Notes under the pieces: generated by a model
Told to the model about the DNA's origin: nothing
Databases searched by the model: none
Seen by the model: only the letters and a program-made list of their open reading frames with translations
Translations under genes and position numbers: made by a program
DNA from: Pseudanabaena biceps
Lineage (GTDB): Bacteria; Cyanobacteriota; Cyanobacteriia; Pseudanabaenales; Pseudanabaenaceae
Direction of reading: 5' to 3'
Length of the DNA stretch: 64,000 nt
Assembly (NCBI GenBank): GCA_013361095.1
Contig: JAATWA010000001.1
Location: 682,001 to 746,000, forward strand
Part shown: one piece after another, positions 35,708 through 45,115 of the stretch
Layout: each line of letters opens with the position of its first letter
Numbering within the stretch: the first letter of the stretch is position 1

Positions 35708-36322
35708 ATGCTGACAGAAAACTCAACTGCTAAGTCAAACAATGGTAATGGCTCTCAAACAACTCCAGCCAGAGCAGATTACTACATGAGCTTACACAAA
35801 GAGCTAGACCATCTCGAAGAAATGGTTCTAGAAAGTGGTCCCCGTGTAATGGGGCATACCGTCATTGACGAGGAGAAGCTCTGCCAGCAGATTGATCGCG
35901 TCAGATTTTCTGTACCAGAGTCGATCGCCAAAGCCGAAGAGATATTACTCTACAAGCAAGATTTAGTCGCTGAAGCACAGCAATATGTTGAAGACTTGAT
36001 CAAAGCCGCAGAGTTACGCGCTAACCAGCTGCTGGAAGAATCAGTGATTATCCGCCAAGCTGAGCAGGAAGCAAGTCAAATTCGCCGTGAGCTGCAAGCT
36101 GAATGCGAACAACTGCGATCGCAAGCTCTTGCCGAAGTTACCCAAATTCGTCGTCAGTCTCAAAAGGATCTGGATCTTTTACACCAAAGAGTGACAGGTG
36201 AAGTCCAAGAGATGCAGCGTGGCGCTGACGAATATAGCGATCGCGTATTAGGGAATCTAGAAACTCAATTAATAGACATGATCAAAATTGTCCAAAATGG
36301 TCGCAAAGAACTAAGACTATAA
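35708..36322 (+). CDS. Coiled-coil protein of unknown function
   Basis: 204 residues. A Ser/Asn-rich N-terminus (about 1-20) is followed by HKELDHLEEMVLESGPRVMG, a conserved-looking IDEEKLCQQIDRVRFSVPES block, and then a continuous charged helix (residues about 70-200) rich in Glu, Gln and Arg, with heptad character like the stalk of ATP synthase subunit b or DivIVA. The likely role is structural or scaffolding in the cytosol; I cannot name a family. It is closed by a hairpin terminator seven bases after its stop and precedes the groESL promoter region. Confidence 0.7.
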   Translation: MLTENSTAKSNNGNGSQTTPARADYYMSLHKELDHLEEMVLESGPRVMGHTVIDEEKLCQQIDRVRFSVPESIAKAEEILLYKQDLVAEAQQYVEDLIKAAELRANQLLEESVIIRQAEQEASQIRRELQAECEQLRSQALAEVTQIRRQSQKDLDLLHQRVTGEVQEMQRGADEYSDRVLGNLETQLIDMIKIVQNGRKELRL

Positions 36323-36328
36323 AGCCCC

Positions 36329-36365
36329 AAAAAAGTGACGTACGCTGCGCGTACGTCACTTTTTT
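36329..36365 (+). terminator. Rho-independent terminator
   Basis: 17-bp arms AAAAAAGTGACGTACGC around TGC, followed by further T residues, seven bases after the coiled-coil gene. Confidence 0.85.
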
Positions 36366-36451
36366 TTGTATTTAATTGCTCCTTACAGCGCCCAGTATTG
36401 CAAATCTATGTACGGTAAGCCGATCTAGTCCCTCAACCATTTCACAGTATA

Positions 36452-36478
36452 TTGGCACTCAACGACATAGAGTGCTAA
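36452..36478 (+). promoter_or_regulatory. CIRCE operator (HrcA-binding site)
   Basis: TTGGCACTC-N9-GAGTGCTAA. The consensus is TTAGCACTC-N9-GAGTGCTAA, so there is one mismatch in the left arm and exact spacing. It lies about 70 bp upstream of the groES start. This predicts HrcA repression and heat induction of groESL. Confidence 0.93.
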
Positions 36479-36548
36479 AGCTTGCAAATAGTGATTAATC
36501 ATTCACTGCAACGCTGGCTCTGAGTAGACTTTAAGGAGGTAAGACACA

Positions 36549-36860
36549 GTGGCATCATTAACCCTAAATACTGGAACATTGCAACCCCTAGGCGATCGCC
36601 TATTGGTTAAAGTAGCAACAAAAGAAGAAAAAACTGTTGGTGGTATTTTCTTGCCAGATACAGCTCAAGAAAAGCCTCAAATCGGTGACGTAACCGCTGT
36701 TGGTCCTGGCGCACGCAACGACAAAGGTACTCGCGTTGCTCTAGAAGTGAAGGCTGGCGATAAAGTTCTTTACTCTAAATACGCAGGCACTGAAGTCAAA
36801 CTAGAGGGCGTAGATTATTTGCTCCTTGCAGAAAGAGATATTCTCGCGATCGTTGAATAA
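36549..36860 (+). CDS. groES: Co-chaperonin GroES
   Basis: 103 residues, the lid heptamer of the GroEL chaperonin. Seen: [33 protein letters not shown], given here as two blocks [12 protein letters not shown] and [13 protein letters not shown], then VGPGARN and [13 protein letters not shown]. The start is GTG, supported by a strong AAGGAGGT eight bases upstream. The gene follows a CIRCE operator and is followed by groEL after 64 bp, forming the groESL operon. A short hairpin sits in the groES-groEL spacer. Confidence 0.97.
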   Translation: MASLTLNTGTLQPLGDRLLVKVATKEEKTVGGIFLPDTAQEKPQIGDVTAVGPGARNDKGTRVALEVKAGDKVLYSKYAGTEVKLEGVDYLLLAERDILAIVE

Positions 36861-36865
36861 ATAAT

Positions 36866-36890
36866 TTGATTTGGACTTCGTCCAAATCAA
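36866..36890 (+). repeat. Hairpin in the groES-groEL spacer
   Basis: 11-bp arms TTGATTTGGAC around TTC. It has no T-run, so it may be a processing or stability element, or a member of the dispersed hairpin set. Confidence 0.6.
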
Positions 36891-36900
36891 TAACAATTAA

Positions 36901-38583
<1,683 letters not shown>

Positions 38584-38599
38584 TCATCCGCGCAAAGCT

Positions 38600-38628
38600 T
38601 TGAGTGGCTGGCTTCGCCAGCCACTCAA
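38600..38628. repeat. Hairpin repeat after groEL
   Basis: 13-bp arms TTGAGTGGCTGGC around TTC, 16 bp after the groEL stop. It could terminate the operon together with the next hairpin. Confidence 0.75.
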
Positions 38629-38632
38629 GCCA

Positions 38633-38671
38633 AAAAAATAATGGCGGCACGAAGTGCCGCCATTATTTTTT
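38633..38671. repeat. Hairpin repeat, terminator-like
   Basis: 18-bp arms AAAAAATAATGGCGGCAC around GAA with a T-run on the plus strand; a good terminator candidate for groESL. Confidence 0.8.
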
Positions 38672-38693
38672 GCGTTTAAAGGCAAAGCGTCAT

Positions 38694-38750
38694 CAAAACC
38701 CGAATAGCTTTATGCGGCGCGAAGCGCCGCATAAAGCTATTCGGGTTTTG
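38694..38750. repeat. Hairpin repeat, 27-bp arms
   Basis: Perfect arms beginning CAAAACCCGAATAGC around GAA, with an AAAGCGTCAT flank. It is the third hairpin in the groEL-zwf gap. Confidence 0.9.
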
Positions 38751-38833
38751 TGATCCTAAAGGAAAACAGGCGATATTACGGGAATAATCAAAGCGTTAGC
38801 TAGAATTTAGCTAGCGTTCAATAGCCGAAGCCT

Positions 38834-40363
38834 GTGGTACAAATACTCGAAAATCCCTTACGGGTTGGTTTACAACAAGAAAGAACACCAGAACCATTGA
38901 TCCTTGTGATTTTTGGCGCGTCAGGTGACTTGACGATCCGCAAGCTAGTTCCAGCAATTTATCATCTCAAACAGCAGCGTCGGCTTCCGCCTGAACTCAC
39001 AATCGTTGGTGTGGCGCGAAGACCTTGGAGTCACGATTATTTTCGTGAACAAATGCGTGAAGGTATCGAAAAATTTTCTGTAGGTATTGGAGCCGAACCA
39101 ATTTGGCAAAACTTTGCTGAAGGTTTGTATTACCAATCCCTAGATATGGGCAATCTAGACGATTACAAAAAACTTGATGAATTTCTCAGTCAATTAGACA
39201 AAGAACGCGGTACACGCGGAAATCGCGTTTTTTATCTTGCCGTGTCGCCCAACTACTTTACCGATGCGATCGAGAAACTAGGACAGGCGGGAATGATCAA
39301 AGACATTAATAAAACTAGATTGGTGATTGAAAAGCCATTTGGTCGTGATTTGTCATCTTGCCAAGATCTAAACCGAGTTGTCCAAAAGTCTTGTGACGAA
39401 AAACAGATCTATCGCATTGATCATTATTTAGGCAAAGAGACTGTTCAAAACCTTTTGGTGTTGAGGTTTGCTAATGCCATTTTTGAGCCATTGTGGAATC
39501 GCCAGTTTATCGATCATGTGCAGATCACGGTGGCGGAAACCGTTGGGGTTGAAGATCGGGCGGGATATTACGAAAACTCTGGGGCGCTCAGAGATATGTT
39601 GCAAAATCATTTGATGCAACTATTTTGTCTGACGGCGATGGAGCCACCTAACTCTATGGATGCGGACTCCTTACGCAACGAAAAAGTTAAGGTAATCCAA
39701 GCGACTCGTCTAGCTGATACTCGTAAACTAGAACGTTCTTGCGTACGCGCTCAGTATGGTGCGGGCTGGATGAAAGGCAAGCAAGTTGAAGGTTATCGTA
39801 ATGAACCAAATGTTAATCCTGAATCTATAGTTCCCACCTATGTGGCGATGAAGTTTGAGGTTAACAACTGGCGTTGGCAGGGAGTTCCATTTTATCTGCG
39901 AACTGGAAAACGGATGCCTAAAAAGGTCAGCGAAATTGCGATCCAATTTCGCCAAGTTCCTTATTTACTGTTTCAGTCAGCGGCAAAGCAAGTTTCACCT
40001 AACGTGTTGACTTTGCGAATCCAACCCAATGAGGGCATCTCTCTCAAGTTTGAAGCAAAAATGCCTGGTGCGGATTTGCGATCGCGATCGGTAGAGATGG
40101 ACTTCGGTTATGGTAAGACCTTTGGGGTCGAAGGTTCTGATGCTTACGATCGCCTATTGCTAGACTGTATGCTCGGAGATCAAACTCTCTTCACTCGTGG
40201 TGATGAAGTGGAAGCAGCTTGGAAAGTCGTTACCCCTGCCTTATCAGCTTGGGAAATGCCCAATGATCCTAGTGTAGTTCCTCAATACGAAGCTGGTTCA
40301 TGGGGGCCAAGTGAAGCAGAACAATTGATTGAGCGTGATGGACGACAGTGGCGCAGACTGTAA
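38834..40363 (+). CDS. zwf: Glucose-6-phosphate 1-dehydrogenase
   Basis: A 509-residue enzyme that oxidises glucose-6-phosphate to 6-phosphogluconolactone with NADP, the entry to the oxidative pentose phosphate pathway used by cyanobacteria in the dark. Seen: the coenzyme fold [18 protein letters not shown], the conserved EKPFGRD, the active-site [21 protein letters not shown] and [16 protein letters not shown]. The start is GTG ([10 protein letters not shown]). It is followed at 113 bp by opcA, its allosteric assembly partner, so an operon is likely in spite of two intervening hairpins. Confidence 0.97.
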   Translation: MVQILENPLRVGLQQERTPEPLILVIFGASGDLTIRKLVPAIYHLKQQRRLPPELTIVGVARRPWSHDYFREQMREGIEKFSVGIGAEPIWQNFAEGLYYQSLDMGNLDDYKKLDEFLSQLDKERGTRGNRVFYLAVSPNYFTDAIEKLGQAGMIKDINKTRLVIEKPFGRDLSSCQDLNRVVQKSCDEKQIYRIDHYLGKETVQNLLVLRFANAIFEPLWNRQFIDHVQITVAETVGVEDRAGYYENSGALRDMLQNHLMQLFCLTAMEPPNSMDADSLRNEKVKVIQATRLADTRKLERSCVRAQYGAGWMKGKQVEGYRNEPNVNPESIVPTYVAMKFEVNNWRWQGVPFYLRTGKRMPKKVSEIAIQFRQVPYLLFQSAAKQVSPNVLTLRIQPNEGISLKFEAKMPGADLRSRSVEMDFGYGKTFGVEGSDAYDRLLLDCMLGDQTLFTRGDEVEAAWKVVTPALSAWEMPNDPSVVPQYEAGSWGPSEAEQLIERDGRQWRRL

Positions 40364-40366
40364 GTA

Positions 40367-40401
40367 AGATTGCTCCGCCCGCTACGCGGGCGGAGCAATC
40401 T
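40367..40401. repeat. Hairpin repeat between zwf and opcA
   Basis: 16-bp arms AGATTGCTCCGCCCGC around TAC, three bases after the zwf stop. If it terminates, it would attenuate opcA. Confidence 0.85.
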
Positions 40402-40413
40402 CAGGGTTTTTAA

Positions 40414-40442
40414 ATAGAGAAATGGCTATGCCATTTCTCTAT
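40414..40442. repeat. Second hairpin between zwf and opcA
   Basis: 13-bp arms ATAGAGAAATGGC around TAT. Confidence 0.75.
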
Positions 40443-40476
40443 CTGGTATTACATATTTCCTAATTCTTAAATCCCT

Positions 40477-41598
40477 ATGAGTGCACAATCAAATTCCGTT
40501 GTATCTTTGCAATCTCCCAAGGATGTTTCCGTCTCTCAAGTCGAAGCAGAGCTAAGCAAAATTTGGCAATCCTATGGGGAAAATTCAGCAGCCCGTGCAA
40601 CTACTTTTAATCTATTAGTATATGAACCTGAAACTGTTGGATCTGCCTCGCGTATGGCTTCTGTCGATGCGATCGCCTCTCAAAGTCCTTGTCGAGTAAT
40701 CGACCTTGTTGCTGTAGATGAAGAAGATCAGGGTATATCGGCTCAGGTTGCGGCTTACTGTCCTATCCAAAAGACCCGCAGCTCTCTTATTTGCGGCGAA
40801 TATATCACTCTTACGGGTTCAAAAAGAGCTTTTGAAAGAATACATAGTATTTTGCCAGAATTGTTGGTTCCCGACTTGCCTGTATTTTTGTGGTGGAAGG
40901 ACAGCCCCGCACCCAATACAAGAATGTTTGAGAAAATGGTCAACCTTAGCGATCGCCTGATTGTTGATTCCGCAACTTTCACCCAGTCCGAGATTGATTT
41001 GCTCAAAGTCCAGAGCATGATCCAATCTAGCACTCAGATCGCCGATCTCAACTGGCAACGCCTCTCGCCTTGGCAAGAACTTACCGCTCAAGCCTTTGAC
41101 CAACCCGATCGCCGAGTAGCAGTCTGGGAAATTGATGGTATTACCATTGATTACGAAAAGGGCAATAGCACCCAAGCTTTAATGTTTTTAGGATGGATTG
41201 CGAGTCGCCTTGATTGGCATCCCATTGAACGCAGTGCTGAAGGTGATGATTACGACCTTCAGCATATTACGTTTGAAGGTCGCGATGGCATTACAGTTAA
41301 GGCTGAACTTGCGGCAATCCCCATAGGTGATGCGGGAGAAGTCATAGGTGACTTAATTGGTTTACGATTAACTGCCTCTAGTCAAAATACTGACGCTTGT
41401 AACGTTTTCTGTTCAGAGTCTACGGGCTGTATGAGGATGGAGGCGGGCGGTGCAGCGCAAAATTATCGTGTGCATCAGGTGTCGCCTCTGTCTGATCAGA
41501 GTGCAGATACTCTGCTGGGTCAACAGTTGCAACGCTGGGGACGCGAAGTTCTTTATGAAGAAAGTCTCGCTCTTACAGCAAAAATTTTATCCCTGTAA
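40477..41598 (+). CDS. opcA: Glucose-6-phosphate dehydrogenase assembly protein OpcA
   Basis: A 373-residue OpcA, which binds G6PDH and promotes its assembly and activation under redox control in cyanobacteria. Seen: VEAELSKIWQSYGE, VYEPETV, RVIDLVAVDEEDQGISAQVA, SSLICGEYITLTG, ELLVPDLPVFLWWKDSP and RLIVDSATF. Several Cys residues lie in the C-terminal third (DACNVFCSESTGC), where thiol-based regulation could act; that last point is inference. It sits downstream of zwf on the same strand. Confidence 0.95.
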   Translation: MSAQSNSVVSLQSPKDVSVSQVEAELSKIWQSYGENSAARATTFNLLVYEPETVGSASRMASVDAIASQSPCRVIDLVAVDEEDQGISAQVAAYCPIQKTRSSLICGEYITLTGSKRAFERIHSILPELLVPDLPVFLWWKDSPAPNTRMFEKMVNLSDRLIVDSATFTQSEIDLLKVQSMIQSSTQIADLNWQRLSPWQELTAQAFDQPDRRVAVWEIDGITIDYEKGNSTQALMFLGWIASRLDWHPIERSAEGDDYDLQHITFEGRDGITVKAELAAIPIGDAGEVIGDLIGLRLTASSQNTDACNVFCSESTGCMRMEAGGAAQNYRVHQVSPLSDQSADTLLGQQLQRWGREVLYEESLALTAKILSL

Positions 41599-41608
41599 AA
41601 TTTTAACC

Positions 41609-41708
41609 TACTCCCTTCCCAGTCTAAAAATAGACATTAAAACCCAAGGATTAGAGAGGTGCGGCGCGAAGCGCCGCACCTCTCTAATCCTTGGGTGGAA
41701 AGGGAGTA
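41609..41708. mobile_element. Family B element carrying a nested family A hairpin
   Basis: The outer arms TACTCCCTT / AAGGGAGTA enclose CTAAAAATAGACATTAAA and a perfect 26-bp-arm hairpin (41642-41696) around GAA. It is nearly identical to the copy at 42296-42392, except for the arm tips and right half. Confidence 0.8.
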
Positions 41709-41744
41709 ACGAAAAAAGCGCCGCGATGTGGCGCTTTTTTCGTT
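41708..41744. terminator. Hairpin terminator
   Basis: AACGAAAAAAGCGCC / GGCGCTTTTTTCGTT around GCGATGT, just beyond the stop of the minus-strand 108-residue gene; its A/T-rich outer arms suit either strand. Confidence 0.75.
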
Positions 41745-41747
41745 AGG

Positions 41748-42074
41748 TTAAAATTCTTCTATTTCTAATTGTCCGACAATAAAAGCAACACAACCAAAGG
41801 CACAGGTAATTGGCAAAGGATTTTTGAGGATAAAACAAAAGATAGAGGCGAGACAGGAAATAGCGATCGCGGCTAATGTCCAAAATTTTTCGTCATCGCT
41901 CATCCCCTTGGCACTCTTAATAGCACGCAGCGTATCATTTGGTATCGGTAATGGCATCACAGCACTAGGAGGAAATGCCCAATAATTGCAGCATCGCTCA
42001 ATAAATAGGTCAGTCCAACCATTTTCTTGACACCATTCGTCAATCCACTCATCCCGAAAACGCTTCATATACAA
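41748..42074 (-). CDS. Small conserved membrane protein of unknown function
   Basis: 108 residues. A polar, Trp-rich N-terminal half (FRDEWIDEWCQENGWTDLFI, then CCNYWAFPPSAVMPLPIP) is followed by two closely spaced hydrophobic segments (FWTLAAIAISCLASIFCFIL and PLPITCAFGCVAFIVGQL). The cytoplasmic N-terminal part followed by a membrane hairpin suggests a small inner-membrane or thylakoid protein. I do not recognise the family. It stands alone, convergent with opcA, and a terminator follows the stop. Confidence 0.6.
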   Translation of the reverse strand: MYMKRFRDEWIDEWCQENGWTDLFIERCCNYWAFPPSAVMPLPIPNDTLRAIKSAKGMSDDEKFWTLAAIAISCLASIFCFILKNPLPITCAFGCVAFIVGQLEIEEF

Positions 42075-42212
42075 AAGTCACCGATGCTTATCTAGTAGGA
42101 GAAATATAGATAGTTGTGAAATCTATTCATATTTCTTTTATCTAGATTAACAGGCAAGTTAGATGAATGGGGCTTAAGTTACAAAAACTTAAAGATGCTT
42201 CCTTTGCAATAG

Positions 42213-42253
42213 ATAATTGACGGTACGTGGCAAAGCCACGCACCGTCAATTAT
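42213..42253. repeat. Hairpin repeat
   Basis: Arms beginning ATAATTGACGGT around AAA with one mismatch. The ATAATTG..GGTG pattern resembles 28813 and 55622. It is one of three elements filling the 431-bp gap 42075-42505; no gene is seen there. Confidence 0.8.
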
Positions 42254-42295
42254 TTAATAACTAGTAAAAATACTTATAGCTGTAGCCATTTATGT

Positions 42296-42392
42296 TACTC
42301 CCTTCCCAGTCTAAAAATAGACATTAAAACCCAAGGATTAGCGTTGCGGCGCGAAGCGCCGCAACGTCTAATTTTTCACTGGGAAGGGAGTA
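42296..42392. mobile_element. Family B element carrying a nested family A hairpin
   Basis: The outer arms TTACTCCCTTCCCAGT / ACTGGGAAGGGAGTA enclose the same 44-bp left segment as the copy at 41609. The inner tip here is CGTTGCGGCGC-GAA-GCGCCGCAACG instead of AGAGGTGCGGCGC with its complement. Confidence 0.85.
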
Positions 42393-42402
42393 GGACAAAC
42401 CC

Positions 42403-42455
42403 AAAACCCAAGAGAGAGTTGCGGCGCTTTGCGCCGCAACTCTCTCTTGGGTTTT
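42403..42455. repeat. Hairpin repeat, family A
   Basis: Perfect 25-bp arms beginning AAAACCCAAGAGAGAG around TTT. The right flank ATATCCTGACTTGGCTGGC and then AAAGCTATACAGC is the family A end. Confidence 0.9.
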
Positions 42456-42505
42456 ATATCCTGACTTGGCTGGCTAAAGCTATACAGCACTGTGTAGCGC
42501 TTTTG

Positions 42506-43273
42506 CTAAATCTTTTCGAGCAGATCCTCAACACCTTGGCGTTGATATAAATTGATTTGCCGACGGGCAGAATATCTCTTTTTGATATTAGACTCCTCTA
42601 GTAATTTTTCAACTTGTTCGAGAGGCATCTGTAAAATCTCGCAAATATTTTCTACAGATAGCCATTGCTGTTTGAAAAGAAGCAAAATCTCAGCATCCTC
42701 AGCTTCTAATAATTGAGTTAACAGCTTTTCTAACAACAACCAACAGGCGATCGCGTCGGACTCCGCACGATGTGATTTACCAACATTAAAACCAAAGTAT
42801 TTAACCAACTTTGGCAGCGATCGCGATGGCAGATGAGATAGCAAAAGCCTTGATAGTTGAACCGTACAAAGCTGCTCATTAGCCGTAAAGTCGATCCCCA
42901 TTCTTTGATATTCCGCTTTGAGAAAGGAATAGTCAAAATTAAGATTGTGAGCAGTAAGTACACCAGTTTGTAAAATTGGTAGATATTTGGGAAGAAGTAT
43001 TTCCGCACTTTCCAAATCATCAACCATAAATTGCGAGATGCCCGTAAACCTAACTATCTGCTCAGGAATTGGAATTTGAGGATTAACTAAATTAGTAGAT
43101 ATTTGCTGAATTCCATCCCTTAGCGTTGCTTGTAGTACAGAGATTTCAATAATGCGATCGCGATCGCCTTTAGTACCCGTAGTTTCTAAGTCAACGACTG
43201 TGAACATTTCTGTGCTGATCTTGCGATAGTAAGTCAGCAAATCCTTTGAGAGCGTCGCATTTATTTTCATCAA
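42506..43273 (-). CDS. 3'-5' exonuclease, DEDDh type (DnaQ/PolC-epsilon-like)
   Basis: 255 residues. The exonuclease core has ExoI FTVVDLETTGTKGDRDRIIE (DxE), ExoII LTAHNLNFDYSFL (HNxxFD) and ExoIII HRAESDAIACW (HxAxxD), the full DEDDh set. Such free-standing domains proofread or trim DNA or RNA 3' ends. The C-terminal 85 residues are helical and resemble a small winged-helix or DNA-binding tail (LSVENICEILQMPLEQVEKL). A later start at M23 (MFTVVD) is possible. Proofreading in the replicase is not implied by this context. Confidence 0.88.
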   Translation of the reverse strand: MMKINATLSKDLLTYYRKISTEMFTVVDLETTGTKGDRDRIIEISVLQATLRDGIQQISTNLVNPQIPIPEQIVRFTGISQFMVDDLESAEILLPKYLPILQTGVLTAHNLNFDYSFLKAEYQRMGIDFTANEQLCTVQLSRLLLSHLPSRSLPKLVKYFGFNVGKSHRAESDAIACWLLLEKLLTQLLEAEDAEILLLFKQQWLSVENICEILQMPLEQVEKLLEESNIKKRYSARRQINLYQRQGVEDLLEKI

Positions 43274-43297
43274 TTATGTCTAGTGATTTTGAGACAC

Positions 43298-43366
43298 TAT
43301 AGCAAACATAAAACCCCAGAAGAGAGTTGCGGCGCAACTCTCTTCTGGGGTTTTATGTTTGCTATA
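43298..43366. repeat. Perfect 33-bp-arm hairpin repeat, family A
   Basis: Perfect arms beginning TATAGCAAACATAAAACCCC around GGC, one of the longest perfect palindromes here, between the exonuclease start and the deoxyhypusine-synthase-like gene's terminator. Confidence 0.93.
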
Positions 43367-43367
43367 A

Positions 43368-43402
43368 AAAGAAACAGCCTCGCGACGCGAGGCTGTTTCT
43401 TT
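43368..43402 (-). terminator. Terminator of the deoxyhypusine-synthase-like gene
   Basis: 16-bp arms AAAGAAACAGCCTCGC around GAC, 13 bp past the stop on the minus strand. Confidence 0.75.
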
Positions 43403-43415
43403 AGGATTTAGCTAA

Positions 43416-44474
43416 TTACACGCTGACAGGAGTAGGAATACTATTGAAAGCAGCCAGAGGCTTATTAAACACTTGAGCCAATTGACGAGGAGCGCGATCG
43501 CACCAATTACGCTTGCCATAGACATATCCAGCAATCAAAGGCAGAGCCACAGTTGCTTCGGAATAGACCATTTGCTCCTGCACGATATCGACTTTACCCC
43601 AAGAATGAGCTTCCTTGAGAGTTGAGCCAGATAGAGCGCCATCGCGTTCGTCAGCCACGGTAATCTGTACGGCATACTTGTGCATTGCTGCATCAAATCC
43701 CAACAGTTCAGCCGCAACTACGGTGTCTTGAGCAAAGTTCTTGGGAACACCGCCACCGACCATAAATAGACCAGTGTGAGGACTGGCTAACTTGCATTGA
43801 GTCAACTCGCGGAAATCACGAACAGAATCAATGCTGATGTGATCTTCAGGAGAGTTCCACTGGTGATGGACTAAACCAAAACCTGCCGAACAGTCGCTAA
43901 ATGCAGGAACGAAGATCGGAACTTGATGTTCGTAAGCAGCCAAAACCACAGAATGACGATTTTTGGCATTCTTGTCGAGGTATGCACCCATCTCATAGAT
44001 AAACTCACGAGAGGAATAGGTGCGGCGGGGTAGAGAGTTAGCAATCTCTGCGATCGTCATGTCGCAAACACGCAATTCATCTTCATCAATATAGGTGTCA
44101 TAGATGCGATCAATCGAATTCTCGCGGAGAACACGATCATCAGCAAAGGTATCGCCCACATAGTGACGAAAGCCGAGAGCTTCAAAGAAGTCTTGATCTA
44201 CGATATTTGCGCCTGTAGAGACAATCATGTCAACCATGTTGTTGGCAATCAAATCATAGACAACTCCCTTTAGCCCAGCACTAAACAGAGAACCTGCCAA
44301 ACAGAGAATGATCGCGCAATCTTTGTCTTTGATCATATCGTCGTAGATATGAGCTGCTCGTCCAAGGTTTCTACCTTGAAAAGCAGTATTTGCCATTGCA
44401 TCGACCAATCCTACAACATCAAAAGCTTTGATATCGATGTGTTCAACAGTCTGCTTAAGTAGTTCGCGTTTCAT
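43416..44474 (-). CDS. Deoxyhypusine synthase family protein
   Basis: 352 residues of the NAD-dependent deoxyhypusine synthase family. Seen: LAGSLFSAGLKGVVYDLI, MIVSTGANIVDQDFFEALG, FVPAFSDCSAGFGLVHH, FMVGGGVPKNFAQDTVVAAE, TVADERDGALSGSTLKEA and the catalytic Lys in HSWGKVDIV. Eukaryotic enzymes transfer aminobutyl from spermidine to eIF5A. Bacteria lack eIF5A, and bacterial homologues are known or proposed to make polyamines such as homospermidine. The product here is therefore likely a polyamine, but that is inference. A long spacer with a structured region lies upstream. Confidence 0.88.
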   Translation of the reverse strand: MKRELLKQTVEHIDIKAFDVVGLVDAMANTAFQGRNLGRAAHIYDDMIKDKDCAIILCLAGSLFSAGLKGVVYDLIANNMVDMIVSTGANIVDQDFFEALGFRHYVGDTFADDRVLRENSIDRIYDTYIDEDELRVCDMTIAEIANSLPRRTYSSREFIYEMGAYLDKNAKNRHSVVLAAYEHQVPIFVPAFSDCSAGFGLVHHQWNSPEDHISIDSVRDFRELTQCKLASPHTGLFMVGGGVPKNFAQDTVVAAELLGFDAAMHKYAVQITVADERDGALSGSTLKEAHSWGKVDIVQEQMVYSEATVALPLIAGYVYGKRNWCDRAPRQLAQVFNKPLAAFNSIPTPVSV

Positions 44475-44511
44475 GATTTTTGTTTGTCCTAGATGCTACG
44501 TCTTGGTAAAT

Positions 44512-44544
44512 GTATGCGAGTGTGTACGAGAGAAAGTATGCGAG
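44512..44544 (-). promoter_or_regulatory. Phased direct repeats upstream of the deoxyhypusine-synthase-like gene
   Basis: GTATGCGAG at 44512-44520 and 44536-44544, with a shorter GTACGAG at 44524-44530: three copies at a 12-bp period, 38-70 bp from the start codon. This could be a regulator-binding site or chance; I know no matching operator. Confidence 0.3.
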
Positions 44545-44742
44545 AAAAATTTGAGTAGAACTTCAAAACAAACAAACTTGAGCTACTGACTTGTCTAGGA
44601 ATACTCGACAGCACAAATAGAACTGCTATCAGCTAAATCCACTGTAGTGACAATGATTTATAGCTAGCCGCAAATCTACGCGCTGAGTTTCTAGTTCCTA
44701 CAGAAACCTCAGAGCCTATTCAGTTTTGAAAATATTTTTGTC

Positions 44743-44910
44743 TTCTCAATTTGCTGAGAAGCGATCGACCTAGGTTGTTAACAGCAGTTACAACCCTGAT
44801 AGTTAAAAGGTCGATCGGAACATACTAGGTCCTTCACAGGCATCATCCCAAGAAAGTGTAGGATCAGACTCCCGTCTGTCACCCAACTTTAGATTGAGGA
44901 GCCAATCACA
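44743..44910 (-). ncRNA. Candidate structured RNA or leader upstream of the deoxyhypusine-synthase-like gene
   Basis: On the minus strand the order is: CAGAC-GGGA-GTCTG (5-bp stem with a GNRA-class loop), a long weak stem TCCTACAC...GTGAAGGA, a two-part stem CGATCGACC/GGTCGATCG (44762-44770 with 44809-44817) enclosing GGTTGTAAC...GTTAACAACC with a bulge, then CTTCTCA-6nt-TGAGAAG followed by an A/U-rich stretch. The elements differ from the dispersed hairpins: mixed loops, bulges and no GC-NNN-GC tip. I could not match a known riboswitch or sRNA. It lies 270 nt before the start codon, so it may be a separate small RNA instead. Confidence 0.4.
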
Positions 44911-45115
44911 TCCGTGCAGTAAAACTAGCTTTTCCAATTTTTATACAAATGAATACAACAAGTCCTTAATTACAATAGCACTTTTTTAGTTAAACACAAG
45001 CAAAATGGCGCTAGAAAATTTATGGGTAAATTCGTTTAATTGTTTAGTAGGAGACTTGTCAGGATACAAGTCTCTTTGTCTGAAACAAGGTGACGTAATT
45101 CATACAGGGACGATC

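Noticed and set aside
42227..42550. Plus-strand open frame of 107 codons
   Set aside because: It consists almost entirely of translated repeat elements and the antisense of the exonuclease gene.
44743..44910. Known riboswitch or tmRNA/6S RNA
   Set aside because: Partial resemblances (GGACC, CTAG..TTCCG) to the guanidine-I class lack the rest of the consensus, so no known class was assigned.
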